The notes under the pieces: model-generated
What the model saw: only the letters and a program-made list of their open reading frames with translations
The model's database searches: none
What the model was told of the DNA's origin: nothing
NCBI GenBank assembly: GCA_001910725.1
Contig: MJGA01000004.1
Coordinates: 310,001 to 374,000, forward strand
Direction: 5' to 3'
Length of the DNA: 64,000 bases
DNA from: Phanerodontia chrysosporium
Lineage: Eukaryota; Basidiomycota; Agaricomycetes; Polyporales; Phanerochaetaceae
Program-made: the position numbers and the translations under genes
Shown here: piece by piece, positions 46,184 through 58,233 of the stretch
How positions within the stretch are numbered: the first letter of the stretch is position 1
How the letters are laid out: each line of letters begins with the position of its first letter

Positions 46184-47831
46184 TCTTGTGGTCCCAAGAG
46201 ACTTCTAGCCAGCGTGGCGGAGGTGGGCTGAGCGAAGGGGCACTGGTTATATATGACCTGCGTGCCTCACGGCGTGTATGCGGAGCGGTTGTTGACGTCG
46301 GGACTACAAGTCATGTTCGAAAGCTCCGTCTTGCGGACGGTAAAGCGTCTTGACATGGCGCGCTTGAGGTATGCGGCCCTGAAGAAGGGCGTTTGGGGGT
46401 GCATGGAAGCACCACAAGGCCGTGCCGCCACTCCGGAGGAGGCAACTGCACCGTCGGAGCGAGCCGCTCTTTGTGCGCTACACAGCACCTTTGCATAACA
46501 GGAGTTGATGTCAGGGAAGAATCTCGCAAAGTTAGAAGGATTTATATCTCACTAGATTGCGCGGCTGCATGCCTTGCGCCACAGGCTGTTGTGTGTTGAC
46601 TATGCGCCTTTCTGCAGTCAACGCACATAACTCCTCAGGTCGTTGTGCACGAGCACTAATTGAAGGTGGGTGGAGATGTAAATATAGGACGATATAGCAC
46701 CGCTTGAGAAGGGGGCCCGCACCTAGGAAGCCTACGTCACTGTACAGCGTGCGGACGGATTGCACATGGAATGAGGCACAAACTCGGGTTCTGTTCAGAC
46801 GAACAATATTCCAAGATGTTTTTCCTAGTGTTCGGTGTTGGCATGAAGTTGAGAATGGAAAATACTGTAAGTTGGACACGGATGAGTGAATGAGGCCCGC
46901 CATCGACGCTGAGGATTTCCAATTTTCATCCGACCGCCACAAGGCCGGCGGCTGTTTGAAATGTGTATGTCTTTGGGTTTAGCGAAGTTCCTTTGATAGA
47001 TGAGCGATGAATATAACGCATATCCAACCTTCGTTTACTAAGCCTATTGTCCTCATAGCATAGTTATGCAGGAAGACCGCATGTCGATAATTTCTTGGCC
47101 AAGAAATAATTACTTGGTACGCACCCGGCCCACCTCAGAGCAGGAAACGGATATGGAGCTTCCTGATACGATTCCTCGCCTCGAATGCCCTATGAGCATG
47201 CCCGTGGAAGGCAAACAGGTCTCACCGAAGGAATCATCGCGATTGTGACTCGGCGAAGCACAACGACCGCCTGTTTGGACGATATCCCGGTACGTCGCCC
47301 AGGCAAATCACCCAGATGCGCCACTGTAGACCACTACGGGTGCGAAGAAGTCCATGCTTGAGGCCAGAAATGCGAAGTTGCCCTGTACATCCCTGAGCAC
47401 ACTGCACGGGAAATAATATGGATGCGCGAGTGCATCCTGGCACAAGGGCCAGGGACAGGACTGAGAAAGCTTGGATCTTGGTCTCAATGTCTTCAAACGC
47501 GCATAGATGGTAGTGAAACCTGGTTAGAGCGGGTTAGGTATTAGAGGCAATCCAGAAGCTCACAGTTCGGAGGTGACTCTTGAAGACTGTCTCGCAGTTG
47601 ACCGAACATGTGCACTAACAAGTCACCAACATTTGTAAATTATTTGATTGAGATATATATGCACTATTCCAATAATGCCAGATCCGTTGTGATGGACGAA
47701 TAAGAGAGTCTGTGTGCAGAGTGACGAAGGGAGGAGGAAGGCAAGGCTGAGAACAAGCGCCGAAATGCATCTCTCGACTTGCCACACCACTGCAGACCGA
47801 CATTACACCTTCGCGCGTCGACCTCGGCACC
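46184..47831. other. Intergenic, no gene supported
   Basis: About 1.65 kb. The left end holds the TATA box of MFS copy B. Short frames such as 47066-47248 lack any domain. Confidence 0.5.
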
Positions 47832-50800
47832 ATGGATGCTATTAGGGTTGCGAAGGTGCGTAGTACTCGGCTACGGAATATTGGCTGCATGATGACCGAC
47901 TCAATCTTTAGGTGGGGGAGGTACTGTGCAGCAAGTCTGGCGTAACGCAGCCCGGCACCATTCACCTGACGGCGCACCATCTGATATTTGCGTATGACGA
48001 TGCGGGCAAGGAGGAAATGTGGGTGAGTGTGTACTCCTGGATCTAATAGGCGGAAATGCTTAGCCACGGTCGCAGGTGCCCTATCCGCTCATAGCCCTGG
48101 TCACACGTATGCCACAAACCATTCAAGGCAGAAGCCCTGTTACTTTCCGCACACGAACCTTTGAGACATTCACCCTGTCATTCAGGCACGACAAGGACGC
48201 GGTGGACGTGTTCGACAGCGTGAAAGATCTCACCGTTGCTAGTACGTGGACGTGGACTGTCGCGTCCGCAGTCGTTCTGACCTCTAGCGCTGCAGCATCT
48301 GTCACTCAGCTTTACGCCTTCCACTATACCCCCAACCCACCTTTTACTGCGACCAATGGATGGACACTGTACAACCGAGAGAAGAGTTTGGGCGGATGGG
48401 AGTGGGATCGAGATCCAAGGCGTGGAGATTCACAGATATTAATAAAGACTATTCGGTGCGTACTCTACTTATCTATGTAAAGCTGTACCTTGAACGTCGT
48501 ATGTGCAGTTCTGCCCCACATATCCTGCAAAGCTTGTGTCCCCAAGCGCATAAGCGATACCACCCTCCAATACGCTTCGAAGTACCGCAGCAAGTGCCGT
48601 ATACCCGTTCTTACGTATTTGCACTGGGCCAACTATGTCAGTACAATATGATCCGCGGCCCCTCTATTAGCTCACCTTGCGCAGGGTAGTCTAACCAGGT
48701 CTAGCCAACCGATGGTCGGCCTGACGCAAAACCGATCGTGCAAGACGAGAAGCTCATCGAGGCTATCTTCCAATCCCATCTGTACCCAGACCCTCGTCCA
48801 ACGAACGCTCAGGTATATGGAGCTACGGCTACCAACATCATCATCGATGCAAGACCAACAACCAACGCTGTAGCGAATACAGCCAAGGGCGCCGGTACGG
48901 AAAATATGGACCATTACAAGGATGCACGGAAAGCATATCTCGGCATCGACAACATCCATACGATGCGGGACTCCCTATCTAAGGTCGTCGAAGCCTCAGA
49001 GAGACGGAAATCGCTGCTTCCAGTGTCTCTGGCGCGCTTCCGGGCGAGACCCAAGCCACGCCGATTCTCGACAGACAGGCACTTAGGCGGTCCGGCTGGC
49101 TGCGGCATATCTCCAACATCCTCGAGGGCACGCTACTCATCGTGCGGAACGTGCACGTGAACTCGTCGCACGTTCTCATCCACTGCTCGGATGGCTGGGA
49201 CCGCACCGCCCAACTTTCTGCGCTCTCTCAGCTCTGTCTCGACCCCTACTACCGGACGATGCACGGCTTTCAAGTCCTCATCGAGAAAGACTGGGTTTCT
49301 TTCGGCCACAAGTTCCTCGATCGCTGTGGACATCTCTCTTCCGAGAAGTTTTTCGTTGCACCATCCGGGGATGCGAACGCCAGTGGTGCCGAGGCGTTCT
49401 TCGCGTCTGTGCAAAACAAGTTTGCATCGCAGAAGCACCTGCAGGAGACAAGTCCGGTCTTCCACCAGTTTCTCGAGTGTGTTCGGCAGGTTCAGCGGCA
49501 ATACCCAGAGCGTTTCGAGTTCAACGAGCGTTTCCTCCGGCAACTACACTACCACCTCTATTCCTGTCAGTTTGGGACGTTCCTTTTCAACACCGAGCGC
49601 GAGCGTCGGATCGGAGAAAACGGCGTCAATCCAATGGAAAGCACTATCAGCGTCTGGGATTTCTTCAACTCTCCGCCTGAGATTGACTGAACAAGAATCC
49701 CGATTACGACCCGTCACTAGACGACCCGGCACGCAGAGGGCCTGGGGCAGACATGGGCGTGCTCATGCCAAACCCAAAGGACGTACGGTTCTGGCACGAG
49801 CTCTACGGCCGGACAGACGAAGAGATGAACGGCCGATATGTAACCAAGCAAGTGGCACAAGATCCGGAATTCGTCGCGCCCATCGAGAGCGCAGAGGAGG
49901 ATCCTGCCATGGTTCCCCTGGGCGTCACAGCCAGCTCGGCGCCACCTTCGCGGTCTGAATCACCGCTTCCAGTCACGAGCACCAGTTCGCCCACGCTACC
50001 TCGAAGTGTTCTGCAAAGAGGTGCCTCTCCATCTCCGTCGTCTCCTCACCGAGTGCCTCTCAATCTCTGCCGCCGCGGACAAGACATGAAGCTTACGTGG
50101 GCACGACAGCGCTTATGCATCGTCATCGTCGCCGGGCACAAGTCAGACTTCAACGCCACGCTCGCCTTCGCCGCGTACAAGCCGTGCGAGTCCACGCCCG
50201 CCACCGTCGCCCCGCGCGAGCTCTTCCGATCTTTTGTCCTCTGTCGGCGTTCGCTCAATGTGGGGACGGTTCTCATCGAACGCCACTGCTGCGTTTCTCT
50301 GCCGTGCAGGACGCCTACGGTGGAGTTGCCAAGGATTTGAGCAAGCTCTCCCTCGCCGGCGGGACAGGCTCAGAGGCAAGCGGAGGCGAGTTGAAGAGCA
50401 GGGAGGAGATAAACACTTGGTCATCGCCGGACAGACCAGAGTCACCCCCGCCAGCATCAGCCACCGACTCATCGCATGCCAGCACCCCGGGGTATACTAC
50501 CTCCTTCTCGTCGGGAACGTTTGGCTTTGGTGCTGGAAGTGCGCTGAACCCTTGGGCGACTACGAAGGCAAATCGGAAACCGAATGTGCCATCTGTGCTC
50601 CTCGATAACCCCTGGAGCTCCAATAGTTCATCATCGATATCTACTGCTCCCTCGAGTTCTCTGCCAACGTCAGCCAAACCGCCCTCCCCGTCTGCAGCGG
50701 GCACTGCGTTGCCGGGTCTTCCAACGTCTTCTCCTACACCTCCACCGGCCGTACAGAGCGGTTTGCCCGGAGGCTCGACCTTTGCAGCCCCAACGCCGTC

Positions 50801-51059
50801 CGTCCCTATTGCACCACCGCGACAGTCTTCTACGAACACTCGCGACCCGCTCTCCATGTCGCCACGGCCAACGGCCAATTGGGATCTCGGCATGTCGGAC
50901 CTCGGTGCTGGGCGAAGCATGGAGGACGTCGCGGCTGTGCTGTCCACATCTCCAGCGCGTGTGCCACGCGCTACTGCGACCCCGCCTGCGGCATCTGCGC
51001 AACCTGAACCCAGCCCCAGCCCCAGCCGCCACCTGCGGCGTCGGACCCTCTGGGCGTAG
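47832..51059 (+). CDS. Myotubularin-type phosphoinositide 3-phosphatase, several frame breaks
   Basis: ATG at 47832. The N-terminus is a PH-GRAM domain (VGEVLCSKSGVTQPGTIHL, then HLIFAYDD). The phosphatase domain carries the active-site motif HCSDGWDRT with catalytic Cys and Arg, preceded by LIVRNVHVNSSHVLI and followed by VSFGHKFLDRCGH and PVFHQFLECVRQ. Myotubularins remove the 3-phosphate of PI3P and PI(3,5)P2 on endosome or vacuole membranes; the yeast member is Ymr1. The C-terminal tail is Ser/Pro-rich (MWGRFSSNATAAF, then DAYGGVAKDLSKLSL). Frame breaks that each fit about one lost or gained base occur near 48736, 49005, 49690, 50080 and 50300. The exons between them are well conserved, so sequence error is as likely as gene death. 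Confidence 0.8.
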
Positions 51060-51273
51060 GAATCTTGCATGAGGAGCGATTGCTGTAGAGTGTGCTGTAG
51101 AAGGTTTGGATAGAAGGTTTGGACAGGAAGGACGGACGGGTTCTCTCTGACTCTGGCTCGCTTTCTCCGTCTAGTGCGTTGCATATCATCTGTTGTACTA
51201 TATCAAGTCTGAACACGATTACATTTGATACCACTCCTGGCAGCCGTTACGTGTCTGAATGTAGGCATGTTAT

Positions 51274-53386
51274 TCACTGCTTGGACACGATACAATTAGG
51301 GGTCAGTCTGCGTGACCTTGTCGCCTCGAAAGCTTCCAGGTACTCTTGAGTATGCTTACTCCTGGCTTGAGCCTCTTCGCTTCCCAGGTACACTACCCTC
51401 ATTTTTCGGCCGCCTGTTTCGGGGGCTATCAAAGATTTCCTTCCTTCCTTGCGTACTCGAATAGCACCCCACTTGATGGCTTCGAGCGCGCTTTCGCCCT
51501 GCACATCCCGCTCTCCAACTACTTCAACGACAGCCCAGAACTTGCCAATGCCGAGAAGGTGGTAGGCCACGCCAGGGAGCAAGCATCCGTGTCTTCCAGG
51601 CGCGTGAACCGCGATGATTGACGAGCCGGTCGTCTCATGCATTTGCAGGTGCAGCAACTCCGACTGGTCGTCACGGTCGTTCTCTGGAGGCGGAACGATG
51701 TAGCACGGGCCCACAGTGTAGATGACATGGAAGTACTGCCCTGGCTCGCCGGTATAGAGCTGCATCGGATCCACCAGTTTGAGACGAGCGCTTGGATGGA
51801 TCTCGAACATCTGGAACGACCACTGCAGCACCGGAGAGTTCGTCAGGAAGCCTGCCCAGGAGACCCAGAGCCCGAACGGCGTGTCGGCCTCGTACATGAA
51901 GAAGATGTTCGTGCGCACGCGCCCGTCCGCGTGCTTGATCAACAGCGACCACGCCGATTCCAGGGGCTCCGACGGGTCGTACAGCGGCAGTGTGCTGCTC
52001 CGGAGACAGTACGCCAGCCCCGCAACTCTGTCGAGCTCGTTGGTACAGCGACGAGCCTTGAGAGCCTGGACCAGAGCCGAGCTAACATCCCACACACCGA
52101 CCCCGCGCGTCTTCTGGACCAGCTCGTCGACCCGCGAGACCAGCTGCGGCATGTGTGGTGAAGACGCTGCAGTACAACCACCGGGCAGCCAGGCTCTCAG
52201 TGTCTCTTGTACCGTCCACACCCTGTTGAACCAGTGCCTGTCGGATTTGAGAACCCTCGGCGACGTATCGAGAGGCAGACCCAGGCCGTTGAAGTAGGTG
52301 ATGCATGGCCTGTCGAGGGGATAGGCCTGGTAGATGTGTCCGATCGTGGGCACGTCAAGCTTCCACTCCTCGAGCCGCGTGCCGTCCTCGCCCTCGCTCT
52401 CTTGGCGCAGACAAAGAACATCAAGCCAGACATACTCCGCCCCCATGTTGAGCAGCTCGATGCGGACGTGCTCGAGAGAGGTGTCCCGCGGGATGGGGAC
52501 AGGCCACCTGCGCCCGTTGATCGGGGTCCTAACGTACACCCGTTCGTGCGGCTCTACCCAGCTGTGCGAGACGGGCCACAAATTGTCCGGTAGAGCGTCG
52601 GGTCCTTGGAGCGTGTCCCAGCGGACGACATGGAATGGTAGAACTCGGTTGCTGTGCAAGTCCCAGACGCGGCGAGGAGGGATGGCGGAGTCCTGGATGG
52701 AAAGGCCTTGGATAGCCTTGTCTCTCCTTGCTTGCAGGGCAGCGCGTGACGCCTTAATCGAGGATAGGGCCGTGACGAAGTCCTCAGACCACCAGGAGCG
52801 CAGCATGCCGTAGACCTTCCCGAAATCGTGAGCATGGCTGAGAGCATATTCGATACAGCTGCGGATGCCAGGCGTGTCCAGTGTATGAGCTGTCCCCAGA
52901 ACGTCGTTGAGCTTATCCAGCACACCTTGCGTAGAAAAGAGCTCAGAAGGGATATCAGCGAGGGCATTTGGGATGACTCCTGTGCCGACATGCAGCCGTT
53001 GTAATGGCACCACGGTGTCCGTCGGAGGTACGATAGTGAAAGTCTTGCTACTGCCTGCATTTGTCGAACGAAACAGATCCTGCAAAGGCACCATCTGAGA
53101 CTCAGCAAAGTGCATGACACCCCAGATGATAGTCCTGTAGTATCCTTCGTCGGTCTTGGTGAGAGAGCGCCGCAGGGAGACTCGATCCTGCATGGATGTT
53201 TCGATGATATACTCCGAACCAGGCGGACACTCCCACGGCACGGTGTCGCATGCGACACGAATTGACGTTCTCGAGAGCTGAAAGAATACTCTCGTCTGCA
53301 AAGCCCCATCTATAGCAGCCTATAAGCAGAGCTGAAGACGTTAGAATGATTATCGAGGTTACGAATTTCCAGCACATTACGCACAT
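51274..53386 (-). CDS. HET-domain protein
   Basis: Minus strand. One long open exon, 51274 to about 53320, encodes about 680 aa. A short first exon from ATG 53386 joins through a GTAACC..TTATAG intron; without it the first in-frame ATG is near 53193. The HET pattern is visible: LWPVSHSWVEPHERV, then AEYVWLDVLCLRQE, then IGHIYQAYPL and HWFNRVWTVQETL, matching the family's SHxW, WxDxLCxxQ and WTxQE blocks. HET proteins can trigger incompatibility cell death in ascomycetes; their role in basidiomycetes is largely unproven. The remaining sequence has no recognised domain and no NACHT or ankyrin part. It lies tail-to-tail with the phosphatase gene, about 210 bases away. Confidence 0.8.
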
Positions 53387-53940
53387 GGATTGCTACGTCT
53401 TTTGATCCCTTATACTGTGATATAATACGTCAGGCAGGAGCATGTGAGACGCATTGCAAGCCTTACTATTTCGTACGCCGGTTTGTGGCCCATTGCTTCG
53501 TCAACGAAGATGCACGACGGAGAGGAAAAGAGGCAGACTTCAAGATCGAGTTTGATTGGCGCGCTTCCGTCGCGGAACGGTGTGGCGAGAGCTGCATATT
53601 CTCTAGCTTGATACCTATGTCTAACCGGGGGGCGAGCTCCTCATAGGTATCAAGATCGTAGTGATACATGGCAGACTCGATGCAGCGGCGCCTTATCCCC
53701 ACTGCATGTACATTGGCAAGCCTGGTCGCAGACCAGCGATGTAACTGAGCGCAGATTGCTTGAAGAACCAGTTAGGTAGTGTAGATGGTACATGAAACCA
53801 CGAAAGCTGATGAAGAAGAAGAAAAGAACCGGAGAGATGATAGAATGAAAGAACCAGAACGCTAACAATGAGATGATATATACTACTGTATATAAAGGCT
53901 ACCGTGTCCACTGCTTTAGTATCACCACCGTCCCTTCACC
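53387..53940. other. Intergenic, no gene supported
   Basis: About 550 bases upstream of the HET gene and downstream of the zinc-finger gene. A minus-strand TATAAG near 53408-53416 is a candidate TATA element for the HET gene. Confidence 0.45.
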
Positions 53941-55510
53941 TCACTCGCCCTTCCGTTTGAGTGGCGAGCTCTCCCCTGGAGAGCGCCGCTCCGCCTCGCG
54001 TTGCGCGCACCAGGCCCGGTGGTCGGCTTCGTACGCGTCGAAGTCGAAGAACTGGCTCATAAAAGCCAGTTCGTCCTGGGGATCGACCGTGGCTCCAGAC
54101 GTCGGAGCCGATGCGGGAGCTGGGCTGGTTGAGGCGCAGTGAAGGGTGAAGGTGGGTGGCCACCGGCCGCAGTAGACGGCCCCGCCTGAGGCATGGTGGA
54201 CGCAGCCGAAGGCCGCCGAGTAGGCCGCGATGGAGGTGGGTGGCCCTCCGCTTCCGGCTTCGCCACTCTTGATGCAGGCGGTGGCTGGGAGTGTGACGGC
54301 GCAGGAGAGGCAGTGGTGTCCTGCTCGGAACCCTGCGCGTCCGCGGACCGCGATCGTGTAGACGATCGACGCGACGGGAGGACTTCGTCCTCACTCTCGA
54401 CCTCGATGTCATCCTCCTCATCCTCACTATCCCGGATGACATCCCTAGCCTCTCCCTCTCTAGACTTGGTCGGCCTCCACATCGAGTCGTCGACGAACAC
54501 TTTCTCGTCGTCCGGGAACGGCAGCAAGCCGTACTTCTCCACATTCTCGAGAGAATGTGGGTTAGCCTTGCACACTCGGTTCGTATGCCGAACGACGGGG
54601 TCGGTACGCCCCGACCATCTGCGCACAAGAGTATTAGCCAAGACTCAAACAGGCAGTCTGTCGCTGTGTACTTACTTGTGGCCGCACCGAGGATTTTCGT
54701 AGAAAGGGCACTGGTAGCGCTGTTCAGGCGGAAGCTTCTCGACCGGGATATCTAGGGCAGCGGCGACCGACTGACGGTGGACAGGTTTCCACACGTGTCG
54801 GTCGGCCTTCCCAATCCTCGGATTGAACTCTTGCCGGACGCCCTCCATGTTTTCTGAAGTCTCAGGGCAAATGAGACACCACTATATATACCAGCAGTGA
54901 GTGGCTGCGTGTCAAAGGGCGAACAATGCCAAAGAGAAGGGACACTAACCATATCTTTGTCACCCAACTCCTTCAGGTCATCATGCCCTCGCGGGACGAC
55001 CACCACACCCTCCCTCCGATTGCGTTTGGCGACGCGCCCGTTGAGCCGCACGCATGTGAGCGAGTTCGCGATGAAGAGGCCCTCGGGCGCCAGAGCGCCG
55101 TCCTTGAGGTACTTCCGTGGGATCCACCTTCGCAACTCGCTCCGGTCGTCGACGTTGTCCGCGGTTGGAACGATGCGGGGGTCGAAGCTCGTACGGACGA
55201 GCGGCACGAGATCCTGCCTGCGGAATATCCGACGGCCCTTCTCTTGCCCATCGTTGGGGTCGTCGGTGTCTTCGTCTGGGCAGGACGCGGACGGTGGGAA
55301 CGTTGTCGGAGTCGGCGCACGCGTCGAGAGCGCGTCGAGGGTGGTTGCGGACGTGGACGCGACCGGCTCAGAGGGATTGGTTTCGTGCAGCGGGGGATAG
55401 CTGCCAGGCGTCAGGGCCGCGCCCTTCTTGAACCGAGTTCGCCTCTGGTTTTCGTCTGCATCGCCGGGAGCTGCGAGACGGGGGCGTTTTGTCACGGTGT
55501 GAGCAGGCAT
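53941..55510 (-). CDS. C2HC zinc-finger protein, possible DNA-binding protein
   Basis: Minus strand, ATG 55510. Exon 1 encodes a disordered N-terminus and then RELRRWIPRKYLKDGALAP-like sequence (the exact residues are SELRRWIPRKYLK). An intron near 54893-54952 leads to WCLICPETSENM and YQCPFYENPRCGHK. Another intron follows near 54620-54676, then WSGRTDPVVRHTNRVC. The Cys, Cys, His and Cys spacing fits a zinc-binding unit, so DNA or RNA binding is plausible. A long acidic and Ser/Pro-rich tail follows. The natural end seems to be AFMSQFFDFDAYEADHRAW..KRKGE at 53941, reached only if one base is missing near 54140; otherwise the frame ends at 54057. TATATATA at 55592-55599, about 82 bases upstream, supports the start. 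Confidence 0.65.
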
Positions 55511-56596
55511 GATAAGAGCGGTAGGAAGTTGTTCGGCAAGACGAAGGCAGACTTAGGAGAGTTTGAAGTGAAGGGCCAGAAAGGCCCAACGTATATATAT
55601 GCTTCGCATGGAGACAACGAGACATAACGGGACATAATCACGGTCGGGGCCGCATAGCTCGTGGATTGCTGGATAACGGGTCGACGGAAGTTTCCGCGTA
55701 TGACCGCCGGCACGAGCTGAATGGGATGAAAGGGATACAAGGAGGAGGCGCAGGCGAATGAGATGAACGCGGGAAGTGTCGAATCAACGTGCCTCTTTGT
55801 TCATGACAACCAAGCGTGAGGTGGATGACCGACTAGTCGGCGCGACATTTAATATCGCTTTGGATCGGATGAACAAAGTCTTCGGGCAGCAGATAAATGA
55901 GCGTCACCGGCGTTCAGGTTGGCGGGTATGGTACGAACCTGAACGTCTATGTGGCCGTCGCGAGGTCGACCCACGTGGGAGCGGCCCGGATACCATCCTC
56001 GAACACCACAATGAGGCGCATTTGTCCACAACACGTCGACATGTTGCAAAATGTGTAGAACTCGCTCAGATGAGCTAACAGAAAGCACAGATGAGTGTGA
56101 GCGAGTGGCGCATGACTCGTCGAGACTTTCAACATACATACAGTGAATATGGTGTCAAGACCTCGAAGAGATTGTTCCCGAACGTCCAACCGCCCTGCAG
56201 CGGATTAGAACGGCCAGTGTTGTCGCAGGGCAAGATGCTTACAGGCGCAAGACAGCGAGACTGTCGCAGTGTAGAGCTTGAGGGAATTCGAGGGGAGCCT
56301 CTAGCGACGATTAACCGGCACCGTACGTGTTCACAGATGTCCCTGATGCATCCGGAAGACGAGGACGTCGGGGGTGGCAGCACAATGTCACAATAAGGCA
56401 GACATCGTGGGCATGAGACCAGCATGACTTCCTACGCGCAGAGTCGCGTGATCAAACCCGCAGTCCATAGAGTCATATCTGCGGGGCCGCAAGAAGATCA
56501 GAAATTGGCATCAAGGGTAGGCGCGGGACGCGTACTATGCGTATAAGTACGGGCTGTCGAGCGTGTCATGGATTAAGCCTGTCTTCGCCAGCCATG
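55511..56596. other. Intergenic, no gene supported
   Basis: About 1.1 kb between divergent genes. The left end has the TATA element of the zinc-finger gene (55592-55599). The rest contains short frames without domains. Confidence 0.5.
55592..55599 (-). promoter_or_regulatory. TATA box of the zinc-finger gene
   Basis: An alternating TATATATA run lies about 82 bases before the minus-strand start at 55510. Confidence 0.5.
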
Positions 56597-57043
56597 TTTC
56601 AGGGACCAGCGAAGCCGTCGAGCACCGACGAGAAGGAGTACGTTGGCGGATGCCACTGCAAGAAGTTCCGCTACAAGTTCTTCTGGCGGTCGTTCGACGA
56701 CGGCACGCACGAGATTTGCACTTGCAACTGCAGTATATGTGCGATCAAAGGGCTGCTATATGCGTAAGCAAAGCAGTCGCACGATCAAAATCGCCTCGCT
56801 CACCTGCTGCACAGACACATGGACGCGTCCGCGTTCGAGCTGACGTCCGGCAAGTTGGACGAGCTCACAAACTACAAGTTCCACAAACAGGTGTTCGATC
56901 GCTACTTCTGCCCCGTTTGTGGGGTAGAGATGTTCGAAGTGAAGCCAAGTGAGAATATGGTGGGGGTGAATGTGCGCACGGTGGACGGGGTCGACTTGGA
57001 TAAGCTGAAGCTGAAGACCTTCGACGGTGCTACATTGCTCTAA
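56597..57043 (+). CDS. GFA/CENP-V-type zinc-binding protein
   Basis: Two exons, 56597-56763 and 56815-57043, give 131 aa. The intron is GTAAGC..CACAG. The fold's zinc ligands are present: GGCHCKKFRY, CNCSIC and YFCPVCGVEMF, in the usual order of the glutathione-dependent formaldehyde-activating (GFA) superfamily. Members bind two zinc ions; some act on S-hydroxymethylglutathione, but many fungal ones have no known reaction. The ATG at 56597 is preferred to 56537 because the family starts shortly before the first Cys motif. Confidence 0.88.
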
Positions 57044-57587
57044 GGCATAGCTCTGTGCTGTATGTAGATATTTCCGCGTGAGCGAACAAATCGAATGACC
57101 AGCTAAAGAGCGCAGGTTAGGGCCAAAGGTGTGGTATGCCAGCGTTCGTAGTGGATGTTCCGGATGTGCCAGGTTTCATGACAATGCGCGTACTGGCAAA
57201 CGGGTAAACAGTGAGAAAGGAAAGTAATAATTAGGGTTGCAGTTCAGTGCGAAATGAGTACAGTGCCGTGACTGCTCTATGCTGTTCGCATCGTCTGCGA
57301 CCTAGAATATCTGACACAATCGTAAGGATCGTACCCCGTGAAAGTAGAGGAGGGAGCCCACCTCTAAATAGTCCTACAGCAAGCACAGCACCTGTTGCGT
57401 CGCAGACATCCTATTCCTCACAGCCGTCGATAGGAGTCGTGCGAGAGATGGCAAAGAGAGCGTCCTTCACGGTCAGGTCGATTCGTCTAGTGGGCGCCTG
57501 AGCCACGTGCTCTGGCCGGAGGACCCCGGCGCTGCCAACTTTCCTCGTCGTGCCCAACGTCCGTCACCTCATTTAACCAATACAACC
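57044..57587. other. Intergenic, no gene supported
   Basis: About 540 bases between two plus-strand genes. It contains short frames only and should hold the ATP synthase epsilon promoter. Confidence 0.5.
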
Positions 57588-58233
57588 ATGAGCACCTGGC
57601 GCGGTACCTTCACGTATGTCCTGCACCGCCTTTCTCGTGAAATGCTGGGCTAACTATCTGCTTGCTTTCATTCGCCGTTCTCGCACATGCAAACAGGTTC
57701 AACAAGTACAGCCAGATCTGTGCGCGCGCCCTCCGCCAGTCGCTGAAGGAGACCGAGCGTGTCGCGGCTGAGAAGCGCGGCTCGACTATCCTCAGGTACC
57801 AGGAGTGGAAGGGCGGCCAGGGCGGACAGCAGGTACGTGTACTTCGTCTCGTCCGCATCCGTTCCAGGCGTGTGTGTGTAATTACAGCGGGCCACTGCGA
57901 GACACGGTCGTCGAAATGGTTCACCATCAACGCATACCATCCTGACCTGTACGAACGGCTCGCACGCGCTTCCACGCCCATGTGTTGGTGGTGACTCCCC
58001 GCTGGACTGCCATGGACTCCTATGCACATGGTGCATCCTTCGAGCAATGGCGTACGCCTTGACTCGCCGCCTTGTCACCATGCTGGATTACACCACGCCG
58101 GATGCTACGTCTTTGAGACCATTGCTAACCCCATGTGTTCGTGTAGGTCTTCCTGAACCCTCCTGTTGAGAAGGATAACACCCGAAGGCCGTGTAATGGC
58201 ATCGAGCTAGGCGGGTTCCCTACGTCAAAATAG
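57588..58233 (+). CDS. ATP15: Mitochondrial F1 ATP synthase subunit epsilon
   Basis: Three exons (57588-57613, 57697-57832, 58147-58233) splice to 82 aa. The start STWRGTFTFNKYSQICARAL and then RAALR-like helix (exact: RQSLKETERVAAEKRG) and EWKGGQGGQQ match the small eukaryotic F1 epsilon subunit, called Atp15 in yeast. It sits in the central stalk and stabilises gamma and delta. The first exon has only 26 coding bases, and intron 2 is long for this window (314 nt). The last exon, VFLNPPVEKDN followed by about 17 residues, is a little longer than in yeast. Confidence 0.85.
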
